Source of the DNA: Alphaproteobacteria bacterium
Lineage (GTDB): Bacteria; Pseudomonadota; Alphaproteobacteria; CAAHEQ01; UBA3637
Length of the DNA: 60,572 bases
Direction of reading: 5' to 3'
NCBI GenBank assembly: GCA_015062395.1
Contig: SUUS01000007.1
Span: 1 to 60,572 of the forward strand
The notes beneath the pieces are model-generated. The model had not been told where the DNA came from, searched no databases, and saw only the letters and a list, made by a program, of their open reading frames with translations. The position numbers were made by a program, and so were the translations under genes. Shown here one piece after another: positions 1 to 8,629 of the stretch. The number at the start of each line of letters is the position of its first letter. Position 1 is the first letter of the stretch.

Positions 1-180
1 CGAAATATCTCTTCATGTGTGGTACTGCCTACGTACAAAACCTTCCAGAGATTCTTCAGCCTAAAGGCTTCAGAATGACGTACAATGACGTGGTCGGTGG
101 ATGACGTACAAAAAACAATAGCCCCTTTGCATTCGCTCAATATGACGAAGTGAGTAGATAACGAACTGAAATTTTGAAAG
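1..180. repeat. Intergenic repeat-like segment with palindrome
   Basis: No gene is visible here. Positions 52-75 form an imperfect palindrome (TTCTTCAGCC, then TAAA, then GGCTTCAGAA). The 11-mer ATGACGTACAA occurs at 75-85 and again at 101-111, and ACGTACAAAA appears at 31-40. The composition is more GC-rich than the flanking DNA. This resembles the short dispersed palindromic repeats found between genes in many alphaproteobacteria, but copy number elsewhere cannot be seen from one window. Confidence 0.45.
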
Positions 181-202
181 TTTTTTATTTGAATGAAAAA
201 AC

Positions 203-230
203 TTGACAATAAATTTATTTCTGCTACAAT
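203..230 (+). promoter_or_regulatory. Sigma70-type promoter of the ankyrin gene
   Basis: TTGACA at 203-208, a 16-bp spacer, and TACAAT at 225-230. Transcription would start near 237, about 43 nt upstream of the ATG at 280. Confidence 0.7.
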
Positions 231-279
231 GAAGTTTCTTTTTTTTTATAAATTTCAACGTTAAAACAAAGGCGATAAG

Positions 280-1071
280 ATGAGTGTATTAGAAACAATA
301 ATCCGTTTTTTTAGAAAAGATAAAAGCGAACAAGCTTTAAAAATCAATGCAGGTAAGGATGCAGCTAAAATTGAAAAATCTCCAATTCAAACCAGCTTAT
401 CCGATAAGGTTAGTTTAATTACAGCCGTACATGATGGGCAACTTGATGAGGTGCGAAGATTGATTGCCGAAGGTGTTGATATCAATGCTGTTGACGAACA
501 CGGAAATACAGCCTTGATGTATGCTGCCAAAAAAGGTTTTTCATTAACGATAGAAGCTTTAGTTAAAGCTGGCGCTGATGTAAATTTTCAAAAAAGTGAA
601 GTCGGTATAACAGCTTTAAGTTTTGCTGCTATGAAAGGATTTGAGCGTTCCATTGAAAAATTGGTAAATGCTGGCGCAGATATTGAAGTTCAAGATTATA
701 AAGGTAATACACCTTTGATATTGGCAGCAATATACGGCAATACAAGAAGTGTTGCATTTTTAATTTCAAAAGGTTGTCATATTAATGCTCAAACTAAAAG
801 TGGATATACAGCATTGATGTTGGCTGCAAAACATGGGTTTTATGATACTGTTAAGTTGTTGATTAATGCTGGTGCAGATACAACGATGAAAGATAAACTT
901 GGAAAGACTGCATTAATACATGCTTCTGAACACAATTATTCAACCTGTGAAGAGCTTTTAAAATCTTGCGCTCAAAAAGCGTCGTCAGCTTCTTCTCGTC
1001 GTCGGGTTTCAAGACATTCTTCTGATAAAATGTCAAAAAGAAACTCTGGAATGCAATACCAAAAAAGCTGA
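280..1071 (+). CDS. Ankyrin-repeat protein
   Basis: A 263-residue protein. Residues about 45-230 are tandem ankyrin repeats, about five to six units with the G-xTALxxAAxxG and LVxAGADVN signatures. It has no signal peptide or membrane segment, so it is cytosolic or leaves by a leaderless route. The last 35 residues are basic and serine-rich (SSRRRVSRHSS). Ankyrin repeats bind proteins, and in host-associated alphaproteobacteria such proteins are sometimes secreted effectors; nothing here proves that. It has its own promoter (203-230) and is followed by a terminator hairpin, so it is probably monocistronic. A second ankyrin gene lies at 57044-57793. The function is unknown and the family call is firm. 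Confidence 0.9.
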   Translation: MSVLETIIRFFRKDKSEQALKINAGKDAAKIEKSPIQTSLSDKVSLITAVHDGQLDEVRRLIAEGVDINAVDEHGNTALMYAAKKGFSLTIEALVKAGADVNFQKSEVGITALSFAAMKGFERSIEKLVNAGADIEVQDYKGNTPLILAAIYGNTRSVAFLISKGCHINAQTKSGYTALMLAAKHGFYDTVKLLINAGADTTMKDKLGKTALIHASEHNYSTCEELLKSCAQKASSASSRRRVSRHSSDKMSKRNSGMQYQKS

Positions 1072-1097
1072 TTGTTTTAATAAAAAACTGTTTTTTT

Positions 1098-1136
1098 AAG
1101 TTAAATTGTCTGAACGATAATTTAACTTTTTTTTTA
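1098..1136 (+). terminator. Rho-independent terminator after the ankyrin gene
   Basis: Perfect 10-bp stem AAGTTAAATT (1098-1107) with AATTTAACTT (1119-1128), followed by an uninterrupted T tract through 1135. Confidence 0.75.
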
Positions 1137-1178
1137 CTTTTGTTTGTGTATTCTTTCTTTTAGAAAGAGAGGTTCTTT

Positions 1179-4100
1179 ATGGCAAAGGAAGACATACAAA
1201 AAAGTTTTGAAACACAGCCAGAATGGCAAACATTAGCATTGTTAAAAAGTTTTTTTTCAGAACAAGAAGAAAATATATCAAAAAAAGAAAATCTGGATGA
1301 AATAAAAGCCGTTTTTGATTTGGCAGAAACTGAAACAGCTAAACAAAAAGATAAAATACTTTTGTATGAATACTTGATTGAACTTTGTCAAAAAAGCTTG
1401 AAAGATATTATTGCCATTAAACAAATTAAAAGAGTATATAAAAGTGCGATTGATGCCGGTGTTCATGGTTTGGTTGATTTTATGTGTTTAAATTTAACTG
1501 ATGAAGAACTTTTGTATTGTCTTGAAAAATGTAAGAACTTTGATACAGGAAAACAATCTGCAAAATTTTATGCTGAATATGGGCGAATTTTGACACAAAT
1601 AAAAAGAAAAAAAATATCTGACGTTAATTTATCTGAAATTAAGGATGTTTTGGAAAAATCGATACAACTTAATTCAAAACAACCTGCAGCTTATTTGTAT
1701 TTGGCAAGGTTTTATAAGCATTTTTATGATCAGATTACAGAAACGCCTCAACAAGTTAATTTACAAAAAGCAGAAGAGTATTTTTTAATGGCAAAAGAAC
1801 GTGGTTCTAAATTGGCAGTTGATGAATTAAGGCAGTTTAAAAAGACGCAAGAACCTGAAATTTCGTTTGATTTGATGAATGCCAGTCAAAATTTAGAACA
1901 ATTTATTGATTTTTTATCCGTTCCCGTTTGTTCGAAAGATTTTTCGCTTTTAATTTCTGGACCAACAGGTTCTGGAAAAGAAATTTTTGCTTATAAAATT
2001 ATGGAAGCTTTAAAGTGTGAATTTGAATTTTATACGCGATTCAATAGTTGGACATTACCAGACGACAAACGCGTCGAAAAACTCAGAACTGATGAACGTG
2101 GTAATCTTCGGTTTTATTCTGCGCATAAATTGTGTAAAATTCTGGAAGAAAATTTAAATAAGGGTGTTATTTTCTTTGATGCCGATGATGAACTTATGAA
2201 AAAAAACGGGGATGCTTTTTTAACAACAGACACTCTTTCTATGATGCAAGCTGTCACAGATAATAATTTGCCTGTTATCGTTGTTGTAAAAGATGATGAT
2301 AATTTGGCGCAAGATTTAAAAAATGCCTTTACATTCAGAATTCGTTTTACATATATGGATGCGCCACAAAAAGAAGCTGCATTTAAATTGTTTTTTGGAT
2401 ACGATGCTCCCAATTATTTACGTCGATTAGGTGGTCTGGTTTTGGAAGATTTTTCCAGAGTAAAAAAACAAGCGCGCATTATGAATAAATTAGACAGTGC
2501 TGAAAATGTGTTAAATGTATTGGAAGAAGAGGCAAAGTATAAAGCAGGTGGAACCTCATCTTACTTAAAGCCTGATACAGCTTTTGATTATTCATTGGTT
2601 AATTCGGATATTAATTTAATTGAATTGACGGAAAAATTAAAAGAAAATGAACAAAGCGCTTTTTCTATGTTGATTTATGGTCCTCCAGGAACGGGAAAAA
2701 GTTATTTTTTACGACATTTAGCTGACCAATTGGGTTTAACAACATTGGAAAGAACAGCATCTGATTTATTGACAGCATATTCTGCAGGAACGGTTAAAAA
2801 CATTGCTGATATGTTTAAACAAGCATCCGAACAAAAAGCGATGATTATCATGGATGAAGTTGAAACATTCCTTCAAAACAGGGAAGATTCTTACAGCAAC
2901 TACGATAATCGAATCGTTAATGAATTTTTGACAGGAATTGAAAATTTTAAGTATCCGTTTGTGGCAACAACGAACTTTTATGATAAAATTGATAAAGCAA
3001 TTTTAAGACGTTTTGTCTTTAAAACAAAATTTGACTACTTAACGGTCGAACAAAATAACAAAGCGTTTAAACATTTCTTTAAAATGGATCCTCCCGAAGA
3101 ATTAAAGCAAATAGGTGGGCTTACCAATGGGGATTATTCAACTGTAAAGAAAAAAGCCATTATTTTGGGCTTGATGGAAAATCGGGATGAATTGTTTGAA
3201 ATGCTGAAAGAAGAATCTCAAAAGAAAACCAAAAGTACCATTAAACAGTTGGTCGAAGTTAAGAATTTTGACAAAGGCTTCATTAATACGGATATTGATT
3301 TATTGGATGGATATATTAAGAAAATCAAAAAGACTGGTAAAAAAGATTTTTCATTCCTTTTATATGGTCCATCTGGAACAGGAAAAAGCTTGTACTTGCG
3401 TTATATTGCTTCTGAATTAGGGTATGAAGTCATTGAAAAGAAAGCATCTGATTTAGTTGGCTCTCTTCATGGAAGTACAGCAAAAAGCATTGCCAAAGCT
3501 TTTGCAGAAGCCAAAGAACGTAATGCTTTTTTGATTTTCGATGAAATCGATGGTGTTTTATGGAATAAAAATAAATTAGGTGGAATAAATGTGCTGTTTA
3601 CAGATCAAGTCAATGAATTTTTAGTTCAAATGGAAAACCATGATTTGCCTTTTGCTGGGACGACAAATTATTTGGATAATGTTGAACCTGCTGCATTGCG
3701 TCGTTTTGGAATTAAAGCATTGTTTGATTTTTTAAAGCCAGAACAATATGATTATGTGTATGAAAAAACGTTTGGGTTTAAAGCAAAAGAAGATATTTCT
3801 TACTTAAAACGTTTGACACCAGCCTTGTTCAATTTGGCTTATCAAAAAGCAGAGTTATCAGATGTACTTGATGATGAAGATAAAGTTTTTGATATATTCT
3901 TAAATGAAGTTAAAATCGCAGGAAACAGACGAAAAGATGAAGTTCAAAGAAATACGTTTGAGGAAATTGAAATTAAGAAAATACCTCTTTACACAAAACC
4001 TATTGCAGAAAATTATCCAGATATATTGAAAGCATCTGTTAAAATTTGGGATGAAGTAAAAACAGGGCATGGTTCGGGCTTTTTTATTTCAAAGGATGGT

Positions 4101-4577
4101 TTTATTTTAACCAATAAACATGTCGTTAAAGATAACAAATCAATGATTGTTGAATTGTATTCTGGACGTGAAGTTCCTGCAGAAGTTTTACGGACTGATG
4201 ATTTGGATGTCGCCTTATTGAAAATTTCAGATGAAAATGTATGTACGCCTTTGCCATTGCGTTTGGAAGAACCAAATCCAGGGACCACTATTTTTTCAAT
4301 GGGAAATCCAGATTGGCACGATCAAGTTTTGTCAAAGGGAAGTATTACACGCTATACAGACAATGGCGACGGATATAGACGCATAGAAGGAGATAATTTT
4401 TCCTATGGGGGTGTCAGTGGGGGGGCGTTGATGGACGAATTTGGAAATGTTTTGGGTTTAAATGTTGAAGGTTGGATGGACAGAGCAACTGACTATAAAA
4501 CAAAATTGGGTTTAGCTATGCAAGTTCCAATTATTGACGCTTTAGATGTTTTAAACATCAAAATAAAAGAACGTTAA
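1179..4577 (+). CDS. Triple-AAA+ ATPase fused to a trypsin-like serine protease
   Basis: A 1132-residue protein in four parts. Residues 1-220 are helical and TPR-like. Module 1 is a degenerate AAA domain: Walker A GPTGSGKE 261-268, and a weak Walker B near 331-338. Module 2 is an intact AAA+: GPPGTGKS 501-508, IIMDE 556-560, sensor N599, RR 610-611. Module 3 is also intact: GPSGTGKS 730-737, LIFDE 785-789, N830, RR 841-842. The C-terminal 180 residues are an HtrA-type protease domain with His981 (NKHVV), Asp1010 (LDVALL) and Ser1080 (GGVSGGAL), so the triad is complete. There is no signal peptide and no PDZ domain, so this is probably a cytosolic ATP-driven protease or a protease switched by the AAA modules. 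The start is supported by AGAGAGG upstream. I know no named family with this order; the domain calls are firm and the role is unknown. Confidence 0.88.
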   Translation: MAKEDIQKSFETQPEWQTLALLKSFFSEQEENISKKENLDEIKAVFDLAETETAKQKDKILLYEYLIELCQKSLKDIIAIKQIKRVYKSAIDAGVHGLVDFMCLNLTDEELLYCLEKCKNFDTGKQSAKFYAEYGRILTQIKRKKISDVNLSEIKDVLEKSIQLNSKQPAAYLYLARFYKHFYDQITETPQQVNLQKAEEYFLMAKERGSKLAVDELRQFKKTQEPEISFDLMNASQNLEQFIDFLSVPVCSKDFSLLISGPTGSGKEIFAYKIMEALKCEFEFYTRFNSWTLPDDKRVEKLRTDERGNLRFYSAHKLCKILEENLNKGVIFFDADDELMKKNGDAFLTTDTLSMMQAVTDNNLPVIVVVKDDDNLAQDLKNAFTFRIRFTYMDAPQKEAAFKLFFGYDAPNYLRRLGGLVLEDFSRVKKQARIMNKLDSAENVLNVLEEEAKYKAGGTSSYLKPDTAFDYSLVNSDINLIELTEKLKENEQSAFSMLIYGPPGTGKSYFLRHLADQLGLTTLERTASDLLTAYSAGTVKNIADMFKQASEQKAMIIMDEVETFLQNREDSYSNYDNRIVNEFLTGIENFKYPFVATTNFYDKIDKAILRRFVFKTKFDYLTVEQNNKAFKHFFKMDPPEELKQIGGLTNGDYSTVKKKAIILGLMENRDELFEMLKEESQKKTKSTIKQLVEVKNFDKGFINTDIDLLDGYIKKIKKTGKKDFSFLLYGPSGTGKSLYLRYIASELGYEVIEKKASDLVGSLHGSTAKSIAKAFAEAKERNAFLIFDEIDGVLWNKNKLGGINVLFTDQVNEFLVQMENHDLPFAGTTNYLDNVEPAALRRFGIKALFDFLKPEQYDYVYEKTFGFKAKEDISYLKRLTPALFNLAYQKAELSDVLDDEDKVFDIFLNEVKIAGNRRKDEVQRNTFEEIEIKKIPLYTKPIAENYPDILKASVKIWDEVKTGHGSGFFISKDGFILTNKHVVKDNKSMIVELYSGREVPAEVLRTDDLDVALLKISDENVCTPLPLRLEEPNPGTTIFSMGNPDWHDQVLSKGSITRYTDNGDGYRRIEGDNFSYGGVSGGALMDEFGNVLGLNVEGWMDRATDYKTKLGLAMQVPIIDALDVLNIKIKER

Positions 4578-4589
4578 GCGTCGATATTT

Positions 4590-5207
4590 TTATCTTTGTA
4601 ATGTTTTTCCGATTTGCACAAAGACATCTTCGAACATTTTGTGTGTTAAAACTTTTGTGCTGGTGTTATAACGTGAACAATGATAACTGTCTGCCATATA
4701 AAGTCCGTTAGGCAATTTATATAATGCGCCATGTTTGAACGGATAGGTTGCTTGCTTTAATCCGAACGCTTTAATTACGGCTTTGTGTGAAATGGAACCT
4801 AATGATAAAATCAGCTTTAAATTATTCATTTCAAAAATGGTTTGTTTTAAATGTTCATTACATGTATTAATTTCTTCTGGCAACGGTTTGTTTTCTGGAG
4901 GAACGCATAAAACAGCATTTGTAATTTGGGCGTCTTTAAGTTGCAGTCCATCGTCTGCTTTGGCTTTGTATTCCCCGAAAGCCCAACCAAACTTAATCAG
5001 TGTTGGATAAAGTAAATCCCCTGCATAATCTGCTGTAAAAGGGCGACCCGTTCGGTTTGCTCCTTTTAATCCTGGAGCTAATCCAACGATTAAAAATTGC
5101 CCATTTTTATCTCCAAAATTAGGAACGGGAGCATTGAAAAAATCTGGATATAATTTTTTGTTGTTTTCGATGAATTGACATAATCTTGTGCATTTTTTAC
5201 ATATCAT
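4590..5207 (-). CDS. Uracil-DNA glycosylase, family 5 (UDGb type)
   Basis: A 205-residue DNA repair enzyme that removes uracil or other deaminated bases. The motif VGLAPGLKGANRTGRPFT (41-58) and the SYHCSRYNTSTKVLT motif near the C terminus match the UDGb (family 5) signatures rather than family 4. N-terminal Cys3, Cys6 and Cys10, together with cysteines further on, fit the 4Fe-4S site of these enzymes. Family 5 enzymes lack the usual activating polar residue in motif 1, and that is the case here (GLAPG). The gene converges on the AAA-protease gene with a 12-bp gap and diverges from divK. Confidence 0.85.
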   Translation of the reverse strand: MICKKCTRLCQFIENNKKLYPDFFNAPVPNFGDKNGQFLIVGLAPGLKGANRTGRPFTADYAGDLLYPTLIKFGWAFGEYKAKADDGLQLKDAQITNAVLCVPPENKPLPEEINTCNEHLKQTIFEMNNLKLILSLGSISHKAVIKAFGLKQATYPFKHGALYKLPNGLYMADSYHCSRYNTSTKVLTHKMFEDVFVQIGKTLQR

Positions 5208-5281
5208 TTGAAAAAATCCTTGTTTTTTTTATTCTTTTACTTATGATAATAGAAAATAGCTTAAATGGCAAGGAGAAACGA

Positions 5282-5644
5282 ATGTCAAAAATTTTAATTG
5301 TTGAAGATAACGAAATGAATATGCGGTTGTTTTCAGATTTATTAAAATCAAAAGGGTATGAAGTTTTACAATGTTTTGATGGAAAAAAAGCATTAGGTAT
5401 TGTTGAAGAAAATCATCCCGATTTGATTTTGATGGATATTCAAATGCCTGGGATTTCTGGATTGGAAGTGACTGCATTGATTCGAAAAACGCCTTCGGTT
5501 GCGAATACAAAAATTATTGCCGTCACTGCTTTTGCAATGAAAGGTGATGAGCAAAAAATCATCGATGGTGGATGTGATGGCTATATTGCAAAGCCCATTG
5601 CTGTTGCAGACTTTTTAAATACAGTTGATAGCTTTTTAAAATAA
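5282..5644 (+). CDS. divK: Single-domain response regulator DivK
   Basis: A 120-residue stand-alone receiver domain, very close to Caulobacter DivK across its length (for example VEDNEMNM, GLEVTALIR, VTAFAMKGDE, GGCDGYIAKPI). The phospho-acceptor is Asp52 (LILMDIQMPG), with Thr82 and Lys104 as the switch residues. In Caulobacter, DivK carries the PleC/DivJ signal to DivL-CckA and so to CtrA. An upstream in-frame extension exists, but the ATG at 5282 is preceded by AAGGAG at 5270-5275 and gives the standard family length. There is no pleD directly downstream, unlike many relatives. Confidence 0.93.
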   Translation: MSKILIVEDNEMNMRLFSDLLKSKGYEVLQCFDGKKALGIVEENHPDLILMDIQMPGISGLEVTALIRKTPSVANTKIIAVTAFAMKGDEQKIIDGGCDGYIAKPIAVADFLNTVDSFLK

Positions 5645-6520
5645 TTGATAATTAAAAGATAAAGTATTGTTTTCAATTTTTCCTTCAACACCTATGGGTA
5701 ATATGACGCGTGTATCGCTGTGTCCGTATGGTAATCCCATCCACATTGGAACGTTGGGCAATCTTTCGGCTAAATCCAATAAAACTTCTGTTATTGTACC
5801 ATCATTATCATCAGAAGAAAGACATTGATAAAAGTCGGCAAAAATAACACCAGATACTTGCTCAAAAACACCAGCAAGCCTTAATTGTGTTAACATTCTG
5901 TCGATTTTATACGGTTCTTCCATAACATCTTCTAAAAATAATAAAGTCCCTTTAAAATTGGGTTGATAGGGGGTTCCAATCAGTTCTCTGACTAAAGAGA
6001 GCGTTCCTCCGATAAGCGTTCCTTGAACTTGCGTTTTGTGTGGTAGTAAAGTTTGTAAACTTAATGACATTGAGCCACCTTTTAAGCACTGTTCAAAACT
6101 TTTTTCTAATAATTTATCAACAGGTGTTTCTTTGGCAACGTCTCGTCTGGGAGACAATCCAGTCCAAGATTTTAATCCTGTTTTTGCCCATAATCCCAGT
6201 TGTAAGGCTGTTGTGTCTGAAAAACCCATCAATGGTTTTTTATTTTTTGAAATAACATCAAAATCTAATAAGTCCAATATACGTGCCGAACCGTATCCAC
6301 CCTTTAATGCACACAGCATATCCACATCTTTATCTATAAATAAGTCCATGACATCAGAAGCTCGTTCTTGGTCTGTTCCCGATAAAAAACGTTCATAAGA
6401 AAACAGGTTTTTACTTTCTTTAACAGAAAGGTCGTATTTTGCAAAGAAGTTTTTTAATGCGTCCATATTAACAGGATTATAGGATGGACTGGATGGATTA
6501 AATAAGCCAATGGTTTTCAT
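5636..6520 (-). CDS. ldcA: Muramoyltetrapeptide L,D-carboxypeptidase (S66 family)
   Basis: A 294-residue cytosolic serine peptidase that trims the terminal D-Ala from recycled murein tetrapeptides. S66 hallmarks are the GGYGSAR segment (74-80), the nucleophile Ser101 in GFSDTT, a catalytic Glu in FLEDV, and a C-terminal His in YGHSDTR. The start codon overlaps the stop of the upstream Mur ligase by one base (TAATG), so the two are translationally coupled and probably act together in peptidoglycan recycling. It overlaps the 3' end of divK by nine bases in convergent orientation. MccF-type self-immunity is the alternative role within the family. Confidence 0.88.
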   Translation of the reverse strand: MKTIGLFNPSSPSYNPVNMDALKNFFAKYDLSVKESKNLFSYERFLSGTDQERASDVMDLFIDKDVDMLCALKGGYGSARILDLLDFDVISKNKKPLMGFSDTTALQLGLWAKTGLKSWTGLSPRRDVAKETPVDKLLEKSFEQCLKGGSMSLSLQTLLPHKTQVQGTLIGGTLSLVRELIGTPYQPNFKGTLLFLEDVMEEPYKIDRMLTQLRLAGVFEQVSGVIFADFYQCLSSDDNDGTITEVLLDLAERLPNVPMWMGLPYGHSDTRVILPIGVEGKIENNTLSFNYQLF

Positions 6521-7896
6521 TATTCACCTTTTATTTGATTTAATATATCTTTTGCTAATTGAGTTAAAGTATTATCTCGGGCACCCATGATGACAATTCG
6601 GTCCCCAGATGTTGCTCTTTGCGCGATAAATTCGGGGATTTTTGTTCTGTCTGCAAAAAAGAATGCATTTTTTTTGTTAGCAACCAGAGCATCTGACAAA
6701 TCTTTTGCTGATATATCTTTGGCAACGGTGCCTCCTTGATAGAAAATTTCAGGGAAAATAACCGTATCATTTAGACCTAACTCTTTTGTAAATGCTTCAA
6801 TAAAGCCGTCTTTCATCATACGAGTTGGTGCAAAACCATGGGGTTGAAAAACAACCCATAGCTGATGATTTTCTTGGTGGAGCGTTCGTATGCTTGCTCC
6901 GACTTTTTCTGGATTGTGTGCATAATCATCGAAAACAAGGATGTCATTGGCTTGACCGATTTTTTCCAAACGACGTTTCGTTCCTGCAAACGTGGCTAAT
7001 GCATCAATCGCATCTTGTAATGAAATGCCAACTAAATGGACAGCGCCAATAGCCGCCAGAGCATTTTCAACATTATGTTTGCCCAGAACATTTAAAACAG
7101 CAGACTTTCCATTGACTTTAAAGGTACTCCCCATTGAAGTGGGTTGAATTTCGGTTGCAATAAAAGTTGCATTGCTTGCTTTATTGCACGAAAATGTGAT
7201 TGTGTTCGGATGTTCACTTTTCAAAGCAAGTGTTTCATTACAATCAGCGTTTAAAACACAACCTATTTTACAGCGTTTAATAAAATCTTTGAATAAAGGT
7301 CTTAATTCTTCCAGAGGTTTATGGTCCAAAGAAATGTTGGAAACAACCCCGACTGCAGGATTATATAATTCTATTGTGCCGTCAGATTCATCCGATTCGA
7401 TAACGCAAAAGTCGCCTGTACCCATAATAAAATTGGATGGTTTTGCGTTTGCTGTATATGTGTTATTCAGGATACCACCGTTGATAATGGTTGGCGATTT
7501 TTCACAAACGCTTAAAATATGTCCAACCATTGCTGTAATGGTCGTTTTTCCACTGGTTCCACCGATGGCAATACCTGTATAACTGTGTAAAATTTCAGCT
7601 AACATTTCAGCTCGACGTTTAATTTTTAAGCCCAGTTCTTTGGCTTTTTGGACATCAGGAATTTGCGCTTCCACAGCTGTGGAGGTAATAAAAAAATCAA
7701 TATCCGAAGTGATACCTGATGCATCTTGAGGATAAATCTTAATACCTAAATCTTGCAAATTTTGTTTTATTTGTTGGTTTTCGTTCAAATCAAAAGAACG
7801 GTCTGAACCTGAAACTTGATGTCCTTTATTGACAAAAAATTGAGCAATAGAGCTCATTCCAATGCCACCAATGCCACAAAAATAATAATTCATCAT
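6520..7896 (-). CDS. MurC/Mpl-type UDP-N-acetylmuramate ligase
   Basis: A 458-residue Mur ligase with the N-terminal UDP-binding GIGGIGMS (9-16), the ATP loop GGTSGKTT (112-119), the ESDESDGT block, and the C-terminal YAHNPEKV and FQPHGFAPTR motifs. It is either MurC (adds L-Ala to UDP-MurNAc) or Mpl (reattaches recycled tripeptide). The usual GTHGKT loop reads GTSGKT here. Coupling to the L,D-carboxypeptidase by a one-base overlap favours a recycling, Mpl-like role. A canonical murC elsewhere in the genome would settle it. An AAGGAAG ribosome site precedes the start. Confidence 0.8.
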   Translation of the reverse strand: MMNYYFCGIGGIGMSSIAQFFVNKGHQVSGSDRSFDLNENQQIKQNLQDLGIKIYPQDASGITSDIDFFITSTAVEAQIPDVQKAKELGLKIKRRAEMLAEILHSYTGIAIGGTSGKTTITAMVGHILSVCEKSPTIINGGILNNTYTANAKPSNFIMGTGDFCVIESDESDGTIELYNPAVGVVSNISLDHKPLEELRPLFKDFIKRCKIGCVLNADCNETLALKSEHPNTITFSCNKASNATFIATEIQPTSMGSTFKVNGKSAVLNVLGKHNVENALAAIGAVHLVGISLQDAIDALATFAGTKRRLEKIGQANDILVFDDYAHNPEKVGASIRTLHQENHQLWVVFQPHGFAPTRMMKDGFIEAFTKELGLNDTVIFPEIFYQGGTVAKDISAKDLSDALVANKKNAFFFADRTKIPEFIAQRATSGDRIVIMGARDNTLTQLAKDILNQIKGE

Positions 7897-7904
7897 TTTC
7901 TTCC

Positions 7905-7933
7905 TTTACGAATTAAATTTATTCTTGTATAGT
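7905..7933 (+). promoter_or_regulatory. Promoter of the 7973/8626 operon
   Basis: TTTACG 7905-7910, 17-bp spacer, TATAGT 7928-7933. The predicted start near 7940 gives a leader of about 33 nt containing AAGGAG. Confidence 0.55.
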
Positions 7934-7972
7934 ATATGAATAATGAACAAATGTAAAGAAAAGGAGTGAAAA

Positions 7973-8629
7973 ATGATTCGTTTTTTTATTTTAGGGTTGA
8001 TTTCTTTTTTAGCTCTGACGAATGTTGGGCATGCGCAAACACCAGAACAGTTGAAAATGCTGCAAAAGAAGGATGCTACGACAGGTAAAATATACCCAGA
8101 AGTTGTTTATAAGGATGAAAAAACAGGTAAATACGTAATTCCTGAAAGTATATCTGAAAAAACAATAACAATGCCAGATGGAACGGTTGTTCCAGCGCCA
8201 TTAGCAAAATCAGATGAAGAAATAAAAGCAACTAAATACGGTCCTAATCATTATTTTGTTAATGACATGACGGATGAAGAGTTGAAAAGATATTTAGCTT
8301 ATATCGTTCAAGACAGAATTTATTTATCAACAACTGATTTTAAAGTTTATACAACAGCAGGGGGAATGAAATTGTGTCAATTAAAGGCGCATGTGTTAAA
8401 CTTGACACCACGTAATTTGAAAAAATTGCATGTTGTTTATTCTTGGGGTGACCTTTCTACACCAGCGACATTTGAAAATATAGGCGCGCTTCAAAGCGCA
8501 ACACAAGACAGTGCTTTTTCTGGTTCTGCTTGTGATTTGTTGGAAAAAGGTCCTAAATATAACATCAGTGAATGCGTTATGGATGGGCTTTCAAAACAAC
8601 AATGTTTAATCAGAATTTTTGAACAATGA
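7973..8629 (+). CDS. Exported protein of unknown function
   Basis: A 218-residue protein with a clear signal peptide (hydrophobic residues 4-18, likely cleavage after GHA around residue 21). The mature part is polar, with a mid-segment on proline/valine turns (MPDGTVVPAPL) and a C-terminal domain with several Cys that could form disulfides in the periplasm. I do not recognise the family. AAAGGAG precedes the start. Its stop overlaps the start of the lytic transglycosylase gene by four bases (ATGA), so it is probably a periplasmic partner made together with that wall enzyme. Confidence 0.8.
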   Translation: MIRFFILGLISFLALTNVGHAQTPEQLKMLQKKDATTGKIYPEVVYKDEKTGKYVIPESISEKTITMPDGTVVPAPLAKSDEEIKATKYGPNHYFVNDMTDEELKRYLAYIVQDRIYLSTTDFKVYTTAGGMKLCQLKAHVLNLTPRNLKKLHVVYSWGDLSTPATFENIGALQSATQDSAFSGSACDLLEKGPKYNISECVMDGLSKQQCLIRIFEQ

